Shown here: positions 1-6,203 of the stretch, piece by piece
Numbering within the stretch: position 1 is the first letter of the stretch
How the letters are laid out: the number at the start of each line of letters is the position of its first letter
Origin: Allobrachymonas sp.
Lineage (GTDB): Bacteria; Pseudomonadota; Gammaproteobacteria; Burkholderiales; Burkholderiaceae_C
Length of the DNA: 10,311 bases
NCBI GenBank assembly: GCA_018054915.1
Contig: JAGPIR010000032.1
Coordinates: forward strand, 1 to 10,311
Direction: 5' to 3'
The notes under the pieces: model-generated
What the model was told of the DNA's origin: nothing
The model's input: the letters and a program-made list of their open reading frames with translations, nothing else
Database searches by the model: none
Made by a program: the position numbers and the translations under genes

Positions 1-2454
1 GCGCTCGAAGGATCTGCCCGGCTGCAGGCCGGCTGGCGCGGCGGCTGGCAGGACAACGGCCGGGACATGCGGGTCGATGCGTCGTTGAATGTGCCTTCGG
101 CCACGGTGCGGCAGGCGGCGGATGCCGCGCCCATCGTCCTGCGGGATGTGGGGCTGATGCTGCAGGGGCGGCTGGCCGATGCCCGCGTCGAAGCCAAAGG
201 CCGCATGCAGCAAGGCAGCCGCACTTTGCATCTGGAGATGCGCGGAAGCGGCGGCAAGCGCGCCAAGGGCTGGCAGGCGAACCTGCAGACGCTGCAGGCG
301 CAGGTGCACGATACGCTGCAAAAGCGGCAATGGCAGGCGGTGTTGTCTGCGCCTGTGCCGGTGGAGGTAGAGCAAGCCAATGACCGGCTGCGCTTGCAGA
401 CAGGCGCTTTTGAGATCGCCTTGCGTGGTGATGCCGCGGCAAAAACGGCCAGCATCCGGGGCGAGCCGCTGCAATGGCTGCGGCAGGGAAATGGCTATAC
501 CGTCAGCAGCCAAGGCCGTATTCATAGTCTGCCCCTGATCTGGCTGCAGGCGTTGTCAGGAGCGGACGCGCGGGATCAGTCGATTTCGGGCGACATGGTG
601 CTCGATGGCGACTGGGATGTCGAACTGGGGCAGCGCCTGCGGGTGCAGGCCAGCCTGGCGCGCAGCAGTGGAGACGTGGTCATTCTGGCGGGAGGGGTGT
701 CTGGCCGCGACCAGGGGCGGGTCGCAGCTGGTACGCGCACCGCGCGCATCGACATCACAGGTGCGGAGGGCGACGTGCATGCGCGGCTGTCGTGGGACAG
801 TGTTCATGCCGGTAGCGCCAGCGCCACGCTGCGCACGCAATTGCAGCGTGCGGCTTCGGGCTGGACCTTGCCTGCCAATGCGCCGTTGCAGGGCCAGCTG
901 CGGGCGCAACTGCCGCGGGTTGGTGTTTGGAATGTGTTTGCGCCGCCGGGCTGGCGCCTGCGTGGCACGCTTGACGCCAACATCGCCATCAGCGGCACCC
1001 TGCAATCGCCCCAGTTGCAGGGCGCGCTCGATGCCAATGATCTGGGCGTGCGTTCGGTGGTCGATGGCATTGCCTTCTCGGGTGGACGCCTGCGTGCGCG
1101 GTTCAACGGGCAGCGCATGGATATCGATACATTCAGCCTGCAGGGCGCGCCATGGCGAACCGGTCTGCTGGGCACCCAGCGCGCGGGGGGAGGGTCGGTA
1201 AACGTCAGCGGTTCCGTGCAATGGGGCGGCGGCCAGCCGTTGCTGGAATCGGCGCGCATGCAACTTGCGGGGACATTCGATCAGTTGCAGCTTTTCACCA
1301 TGCCCGACCGGCAGATGGTCCTTTCCGGCGCCCTCAACGCGAGCTTCTCTAGCAAACAATTGACTGTGCGCGGCGGCCTGCAGGTCAATCGGGCTCTCAT
1401 TGAACTGTCCGGGGGCAATGCGCCCGAGCTTGGCAATGATGTCGTGATTCGTCCCAGCATGAAGAATCCCCGGGCAACCCTTGCGCAATCCGCATGGCAA
1501 AGCCGTGCTGCCAATGCCGCGCCCGACTCGCCCAAGTTGGGGGACGATATCGTGGTGCAGGCGCGCCCGGCAACACCTGCTTCCACCGCGCAAGGTGTCC
1601 GGACGACCGGGGCTGCCACCAGCCAGCCGGTACGTTCACGCAGCCGGGCCACCGTCCCTGCGGACACGCGCCAGACAATCCGGACTGCGGGAGCAACCAG
1701 TGAAACCAATACATCGTCTGGCATTGCCATGCGCCCCAACCCGGCCATCGGAGCCGACATCCAGGTCGGAATCGACCTCGGCAGTGATTTCCGCGTGCGC
1801 GGCAGTGGCCTTGATACCCGCATCACTGGCCGGCTGACGGTGCAAGGCGGCCCCACCATCCGCGACATGCCACGGCTTGTTGGAACGGTCAACACCGATC
1901 TCGGCACGTTCCGTGCCTACGGCCAGGACTTGCAGATTGAGAGCGGGCGTATTGCCTTTGCCGGCGCTCCCGGCAATCCGTCAATCGATATCGTGGCGGT
2001 GCGTCGCAATATCAATGTCAGGGTCGGCGTACGCCTTTACGGCACTGCGCAACAGCCTCTGGTGAAGCTGTTTTCCGAACCGGCCATGCCCGACTCCGAG
2101 CGCCTGTCGTGGCTGGTGCTGGGCCGGTCTTCGTATGATGCGGCCGACACGGCCTTGCTGCAACGCGCGGCTGTGGCCCTGCTCAGCGGAGAGGGACGCG
2201 GCATCAGCGGACAACTGGCTGATGCACTGGGTCTGGATGATGTTGAATTCAAGGGAGGAGAAAGCCTGGAGAGTGGCGGCGTGCTGCTGGGCAAACGCTT
2301 CAGCAAACATTTTTACCTGGCCTACGAAAAAGGACTGGACGCCACCGTGGGCACGCTGTATTTCTTTTTGGACATCAACCGCGCATTGAAGCTGCGCGCA
2401 CAAACCGGCCAGCAAAGCGCCCTGGATCTGATTTACACCGTCAGTTATGACTAG
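1..2454 (+). CDS. tamB: TamB, translocation and assembly module subunit (3' part, 5' end outside window)
   Basis: The frame is open from base 1 to the TAG at 2452-2454, giving 817 residues. The ATG at 67 is internal, because the frame continues upstream of it without a stop, so this is the C-terminal part of a longer protein (family members are usually about 1200-1500 residues). TamB is anchored in the inner membrane, spans the periplasm as a long beta-rich groove and works with TamA or other BamA-type proteins in outer-membrane protein or lipid traffic. The amphipathic repeat texture fits this, with many short segments of the type LxGxLxANDLGV. The last 300 or so residues look like the conserved TamB C-terminal domain (DUF490): GRLTVQGGPTIRD, GTFRAYGQDLQIESGRI, SERLSWLVLGR and a terminal strand ending LDLIYTVSYD, whose alternating hydrophobic pattern and aromatic residue are typical. 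A Pro/Ala/Thr/Ser-rich linker (about 1555-1735) precedes that domain. tamA would be expected upstream but is not visible. Family assignment is strong. Confidence 0.93.
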   Translation, partial: ALEGSARLQAGWRGGWQDNGRDMRVDASLNVPSATVRQAADAAPIVLRDVGLMLQGRLADARVEAKGRMQQGSRTLHLEMRGSGGKRAKGWQANLQTLQAQVHDTLQKRQWQAVLSAPVPVEVEQANDRLRLQTGAFEIALRGDAAAKTASIRGEPLQWLRQGNGYTVSSQGRIHSLPLIWLQALSGADARDQSISGDMVLDGDWDVELGQRLRVQASLARSSGDVVILAGGVSGRDQGRVAAGTRTARIDITGAEGDVHARLSWDSVHAGSASATLRTQLQRAASGWTLPANAPLQGQLRAQLPRVGVWNVFAPPGWRLRGTLDANIAISGTLQSPQLQGALDANDLGVRSVVDGIAFSGGRLRARFNGQRMDIDTFSLQGAPWRTGLLGTQRAGGGSVNVSGSVQWGGGQPLLESARMQLAGTFDQLQLFTMPDRQMVLSGALNASFSSKQLTVRGGLQVNRALIELSGGNAPELGNDVVIRPSMKNPRATLAQSAWQSRAANAAPDSPKLGDDIVVQARPATPASTAQGVRTTGAATSQPVRSRSRATVPADTRQTIRTAGATSETNTSSGIAMRPNPAIGADIQVGIDLGSDFRVRGSGLDTRITGRLTVQGGPTIRDMPRLVGTVNTDLGTFRAYGQDLQIESGRIAFAGAPGNPSIDIVAVRRNINVRVGVRLYGTAQQPLVKLFSEPAMPDSERLSWLVLGRSSYDAADTALLQRAAVALLSGEGRGISGQLADALGLDDVEFKGGESLESGGVLLGKRFSKHFYLAYEKGLDATVGTLYFFLDINRALKLRAQTGQQSALDLIYTVSYD
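1555..1735 (+). other. Low-complexity Ala/Thr/Ser/Arg-rich linker inside TamB
   Basis: About 60 codons with a composition unlike the flanking beta-repeat regions: rich in Ala, Thr, Ser, Arg, Gln and Pro, poor in aromatics, with no predicted strand periodicity. It contains two related segments, GVRTTGAATSQPV and TIRTAGATSETNT, about 80 bases apart. It sits just before the conserved C-terminal TamB domain. It reads as a disordered spacer or a site of internal expansion. That it is flexible is an inference from composition. Confidence 0.5.
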
Positions 2455-2483
2455 GGCGTGGTTCAATCCGTTGAGCGATCCGT

Positions 2484-2510
2484 CGCAGCGGGCAGATGCT
2501 GCGGCATAAT
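2484..2510 (+). promoter_or_regulatory. Probable sigma70 promoter for tRNA-Arg, with an overlapping small hairpin
   Basis: CATAAT at 2505-2510 matches the -10 consensus TATAAT at five of six bases and lies 40 bases before the tRNA, so a start near 2517 would give a leader of about 33 bases. The bases after it are GC-rich (CCGCACC), as is common in stable-RNA promoters under stringent control. The -35 element is poor: GTCGCA at 2482-2487 with a 17-base spacer matches only three of six. A perfect 6-bp inverted repeat (CGCAGC 2484-2489, GCTGCG 2498-2503, 8-base loop) overlaps the spacer. It could be a weak end signal for tamB but has no T-run. Confidence 0.4.
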
Positions 2511-2549
2511 CCGCACCGTGGCCTTGCGCGCCTGTTGGCCTCATTGCCC

Positions 2550-2624
2550 GCCGCCGTAGTTCAATGGATAGAACGAGCGCCTCCTAAGCGCTAGATACAG
2601 GTTCGATTCCTGTCGGGGGCGCCA
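2550..2624 (+). tRNA. tRNA-Arg, anticodon CCT (decodes AGG)
   Basis: A full cloverleaf of 75 bases can be drawn. The D stem pairs GTTC 2559-2562 with GAAC 2571-2574. The anticodon stem pairs AGCGC 2576-2580 with GCGCT 2588-2592 around loop CTCCTAA, giving anticodon CCT at 2583-2585. The T stem pairs ACAGG 2597-2601 with CCTGT 2609-2613 around TTCGATT. The discriminator is G2621 and CCA is encoded at 2622-2624. The D loop has the A20-type AATGGATA seen in arginine tRNAs, an ArgRS identity feature. The acceptor arms (2550-2556 and 2614-2620) pair at six of seven positions, with a G-G clash at the fourth pair. It reads the rare AGG arginine codon in this GC-rich genome. It lies between tamB and the convergent addA and has its own terminator. 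Confidence 0.95.
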
Positions 2625-2657
2625 AATGGCAATCCAAACAAGTCCGATAACGTCCTG

Positions 2658-2691
2658 AAACCCGCATGTTTCCTAGCATTGCGGGTTTTTT
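2658..2691 (+). terminator. Intrinsic terminator downstream of tRNA-Arg
   Basis: A perfect 9-bp stem (AAACCCGCA 2658-2666 with TGCGGGTTT 2680-2688, 13-base loop) runs into six T residues at 2686-2691. It starts 34 bases after the tRNA CCA end. On the minus strand the same stem is followed by only three T residues, so it should work mainly for the tRNA, though it may also slow transcripts coming from addA. Confidence 0.85.
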
Positions 2692-2734
2692 GTTGTCCAC
2701 GGATGGTTTGGATCAGCAGGCCAGCGCGCCAGCA

Positions 2735-2755
2735 TAGGGCTGCCCAAAAGCCCTA
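2735..2755 (-). terminator. Perfect inverted repeat just after the addA stop codon
   Basis: TAGGGCT 2735-2741 and AGCCCTA 2749-2755 form a perfect 7-bp stem with a 7-base loop, one base past the addA stop codon (2757-2759). No T-run follows on the minus strand, so it is not a canonical intrinsic terminator. It could protect the 3' end of the message or act together with the longer hairpin at 2658-2688. Confidence 0.4.
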
Positions 2756-2756
2756 G

Positions 2757-5700
2757 TCATTGCGGCTCGACCAGCTTGCCTTGCGCCGTCAGAAACGCAG
2801 CGCGGACGGTTTCCTGCGGATGCAGCCGCATCACCGCTTCCCGGTAATCAGCCAGCTGGTTGCGCAACGTGTCCTGTGCATTGGAGTCCAGCGCGGATTT
2901 GAAGTCCAGCACCCACCAGATGGGCGGAGCGCCGCCTGGTGTCTTTTGGCGCACAAGCCGGTCGATGCGCAGCGTTCGGCCCTGCCAGGCGATGTCGACC
3001 TCGTTGGCCTGCCAGTCGAGCTGCGCGGCATCCCAGACCCATGCGCCTTCACCTTGCAAGATGGCCTGTGCGCGTTGCAGCACCGTGTCCACCTGTTCTT
3101 CTGTGAGGCTGTATTGGCTTGCCAGGGCGTGCCGCAGGGGCTGCGTATCCAGCGGCTGGCCGGGGCGGTGCCATTCCAGCGTGCGGTGCATGGCTTCGCC
3201 CAATGTGGCCTGCAGAGACTGCGCGGACTGAACGGGAGGCTGGTGCGCCGCCGTGCCTGGAGTATCCAGTCCGCAAGATGAGGCACACGGCAGGAAGGGC
3301 AGGGCATCGGCGGGCGGGCCGGCCTGCGCGGTGTGCTGTTCCTGTTGCGATGGTTTTTTCAAGTCATTTGCGCACACGCTTTGGGCCAGTGCACGCAATG
3401 CGTCGTCGAGGTGTGGGCTGCCGTCTTCGGCCAACGGTACGGCATGGGCGGCTGAAACGGCTTGCATCTGCCGCCACCAGCTTGCCGGGTTGGGGCGGTG
3501 GGGCTCGGCAGCGGACAGCGCCAGCACGCGGCCAGCACGGGTCATGGCCACGTACCAGGCGTTGCGTTCTTCGCGGGTGGCTGCCCGGTTTTCGTGGTCG
3601 AACAGGGTTTGCGCCGAGGGCGGTGGCTGCGATCCGTTGGCCAGAAACACCACCCGATCCGGGCATGGACGGTGGCCGGGCCAGTCGATGAGGATTTCCA
3701 TGCTCTTGGCGCGATCCTGCTCGGCGTCGGTGTTGAGCAGCAGCACCAGCGCGGCTTCCAGCCCCTTGGCCCCATGCACGGTCAGCAGCCGCACGCTATT
3801 GGGTTTGGCGGGGGTGGGAGCATTTTCACCGGTGGCGGCGCGCAGGGCGCGCACCCAGCCGTAGGCGCTGGGGTAGCGTCCGCCGTCGAGTGCCAATGCC
3901 TGCCCGGGTAGTGCGCGCAGGCGTTCGAGCACCCGGGCGCGGTTGGCTGCCGGAGTGGCGGCCGCATAGCGCGCCAGCACGTCGCCGTCGCGGTAGATGG
4001 CGTCAATGGCGTCGTGTGGCGGCAGGCGCTGCAACCAGTCCTGCCAGCGGCGCAGCCGGGCGGCCACGGTGGGGAGCGGGCCGGCATCCTGCGCATCCGG
4101 GCTGGGGGTATCGAATGCCGCCAGCAACCAGTCCAGCCAGCTGAGGCGGCCGGAAGTGGCCGCATCGCCATCACCGCTGGTTGGCGCCTGCGCGGCCGCC
4201 TGCACGCCCAGCGCGATGGTGGTCAGGTGGTACTCGTCCAATCCGAACAGGGGCGAGCGCAGCGCCCGCGCCAGCGACAGGTCGTGCCGGGGCGAAATCA
4301 GCGCATCGACCAACGCCACCACGTCCTGCACTTCGGGTGCGTCGGCCAGCTTCGACTTGTCGGCCAGCTCGGCGTGGATGCCCTGTTCGGCCAGGGCCTG
4401 CTGCATGGCGGCCAGTGTGTCGTTCTTGCGGGCCAGCACCAGGATTTCGGCTGCGGGCATTCCGGCGCGCAGCCATTGCGCCAGCCAGCCCGCGGCTTGG
4501 CGGCATTCGCGCAGGCGCAATTGTTCGTCGGGGCTGGTTTGCGGCATGGTCAGGCTGTTGCGCCAGGAGGAGAAGCCTTCGCTGTCGCCGGGATCACCAT
4601 TGAACGGGTCGTTGGTTTCGCTATCTTGAGTGGCCGCCTTGCCGGGGCGCTCTATGCGCGGCAGCGTCAGCACGCAGCCGTCGGCGCTGGCGGCGGTGGT
4701 ATGGGGCCGGAAGCCGGAGAAATCGCCCGCTGCCTGCGCTGCCGTCATCACAGCGTTGATGGCGTTGACCACAGTAGGGGCATTGCGCCGGGTATGGTCG
4801 CAGCTGAGCAGGTCGCCATTCAGACCCTGCTGCACGAACGACTTGGCGGCATCAAACACTTCGGGCGCGGCGCGGCGGAAGCGATAAATGCTTTGCTTGG
4901 GGTCGCCCACGATGAAGATGCCGGGCGCATCGGAAGCGCCGGCATAGCTTTGCAGCCAGGCGTGCAGCGCCTGCCATTGCAGCGGATTGGTGTCCTGAAA
5001 TTCATCAATCAGCAGATGGCGCACGCGGGCATCGAGACGCTCCTGCAGCCAGCCGCTGAGGGAGGTGTCTTGCAGTAGCAGGTGGGCGGCGGTTTCGATG
5101 TCGTTCATGTCGATCCAGCCGCGGTTGCGCTTGAGATCGGCATAGACTTGTCTCAGCAAGTGTGCCAGTCGCGTCATGCGTTGATGGTGTTGCCAGGCAG
5201 CATGCTGCTGCTGGGCACGCTGCACCTGCAGCGCGGCGTCCTGCGCGGTACGCACGGCATCAAGGTTGGATATCTTTTCGCTGAACTTGCGCGGTTCGTT
5301 CTTGCCAGTGAACAGGGCCGACCAGACGTTGTCCCAGTTCGATGCGGCAACGGCCTGTTCCAGTTCCGCGCCTTTCTCCTGAAAGGTGCGGGCCTGCGCG
5401 GCCCCCAGCGCCTGCGCCGCCGCCAGCAGCGTGGCGCGGCCGGATTCGCGCTGGAGCAGCCAGTTGCTGGGCTGCTCCAGCCCTTGCATCTCCGGGAAGA
5501 ATTCTGCGAACGGAGGAACCGAAGCATCGAGCATGCCTGCGTCATCGGCCAAAGCCAGTTCCGTGCGCCGGGCCAAGGCGTTTTCCAGCGCCTTGCGCGC
5601 ATTACTGCGGCCGTGTGTGCTGACCAACGCCTGGTAATCGGCATGTACCTGTGCATCGCGCAGCACGGCGGCATGAAACGGCTGCCATACCAGGGGGATG

Positions 5701-6203
5701 ATGCGGGCCTCGTCCTCGATCAATTCGTACTCGGCGGGCAGGCCCAGCTGTTGCAGCAGCTGCAGCGGCGCGGCGCGCAGCAGCGCCGAAAACCAGCTGT
5801 GGAAGGTGCGGATCTGCACCGGGCGACCGTGCTGCAACAGCCGCAGGTACAGCCCCTGCAATGCCGGGGCCTGCTGCCGTGCCTCATCTGCATTCAGGCC
5901 TCGCAGCTCCAGTTCGGCGGCGAGCCTGTCCAGCGGCAGCGTGACAAATGCGGCCAGCCATTCCTGCAGCCGCTCGCCCATTTCGGCGGCGGCCTTTTTG
6001 GTGAAGGTGATGGCCAGGATCTGCTCGGGCGAGGCACCAGTCAGCAGCGCGCGCACAATGCGTGACACCAGCATCCAGGTCTTTCCGGCGCCAGCGCACG
6101 CCTCGACCACCACGGCGCGCCCGGGGTGGCAGGCGGCGGCATAGAAATGCTGGCTGCTGACGCTGTGGCCGTTGATCTGGTAGGTCTGGACGGGGGCGTT
6201 CAT
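2757..6203 (-). CDS. addA: AddA-type double-strand break repair helicase-nuclease (UvrD/RecB family)
   Basis: This 1148-residue protein has a normal length for AddA. The N-terminal superfamily 1A helicase motifs are intact: a Q-motif region SSQHFYA (about 16-22), Walker A ACAGAGKT with K41, FTKKAAAEM (motif Ia), Walker B/motif II DEFQD (400-404), GDPKQSIYRFRRA (motif III), LLTVHGAKGLE (motif V) and YVAMTRA with Arg 889 (motif VI). The C-terminal PD-(D/E)XK nuclease domain shows GEAMHRTLEW (H1006), RIDRLV (D1081), DFKSA (D1100, K1102) and a QLADYREAV helix. It therefore should unwind DNA 3'-5' and cut one strand while AddB cuts the other, producing 3' tails for RecA. The start ATG overlaps the addB stop in ATGA, and GGGAAG at 6211-6216 provides a ribosome site seven bases upstream, so the two subunits are translationally coupled. 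AddA with an adjacent AddB, rather than a RecB with RecC and RecD, is the best reading. A RecB-like name is the alternative. Confidence 0.93.
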   Translation of the reverse strand: MNAPVQTYQINGHSVSSQHFYAAACHPGRAVVVEACAGAGKTWMLVSRIVRALLTGASPEQILAITFTKKAAAEMGERLQEWLAAFVTLPLDRLAAELELRGLNADEARQQAPALQGLYLRLLQHGRPVQIRTFHSWFSALLRAAPLQLLQQLGLPAEYELIEDEARIIPLVWQPFHAAVLRDAQVHADYQALVSTHGRSNARKALENALARRTELALADDAGMLDASVPPFAEFFPEMQGLEQPSNWLLQRESGRATLLAAAQALGAAQARTFQEKGAELEQAVAASNWDNVWSALFTGKNEPRKFSEKISNLDAVRTAQDAALQVQRAQQQHAAWQHHQRMTRLAHLLRQVYADLKRNRGWIDMNDIETAAHLLLQDTSLSGWLQERLDARVRHLLIDEFQDTNPLQWQALHAWLQSYAGASDAPGIFIVGDPKQSIYRFRRAAPEVFDAAKSFVQQGLNGDLLSCDHTRRNAPTVVNAINAVMTAAQAAGDFSGFRPHTTAASADGCVLTLPRIERPGKAATQDSETNDPFNGDPGDSEGFSSWRNSLTMPQTSPDEQLRLRECRQAAGWLAQWLRAGMPAAEILVLARKNDTLAAMQQALAEQGIHAELADKSKLADAPEVQDVVALVDALISPRHDLSLARALRSPLFGLDEYHLTTIALGVQAAAQAPTSGDGDAATSGRLSWLDWLLAAFDTPSPDAQDAGPLPTVAARLRRWQDWLQRLPPHDAIDAIYRDGDVLARYAAATPAANRARVLERLRALPGQALALDGGRYPSAYGWVRALRAATGENAPTPAKPNSVRLLTVHGAKGLEAALVLLLNTDAEQDRAKSMEILIDWPGHRPCPDRVVFLANGSQPPPSAQTLFDHENRAATREERNAWYVAMTRAGRVLALSAAEPHRPNPASWWRQMQAVSAAHAVPLAEDGSPHLDDALRALAQSVCANDLKKPSQQEQHTAQAGPPADALPFLPCASSCGLDTPGTAAHQPPVQSAQSLQATLGEAMHRTLEWHRPGQPLDTQPLRHALASQYSLTEEQVDTVLQRAQAILQGEGAWVWDAAQLDWQANEVDIAWQGRTLRIDRLVRQKTPGGAPPIWWVLDFKSALDSNAQDTLRNQLADYREAVMRLHPQETVRAAFLTAQGKLVEPQ

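Noticed and set aside
556..1593. 345-codon frame antisense to tamB
   Set aside because: Shadow of tamB; Arg/His/Ala-rich with no domain.
2550..2760. tRNA-Arg as an integration site for a mobile element
   Set aside because: tRNA genes are common attachment sites, but there is no integrase, no direct repeat of the tRNA 3' end in the window, and the flanking genes are housekeeping.
4014..5078. 354-codon frame antisense to addA
   Set aside because: Shadow of addA; Gln/Gly/Ala/Arg-rich with no domain.
5082..6065. 327-codon frame antisense to addA
   Set aside because: Shadow of addA; no motif, no independent start signal.
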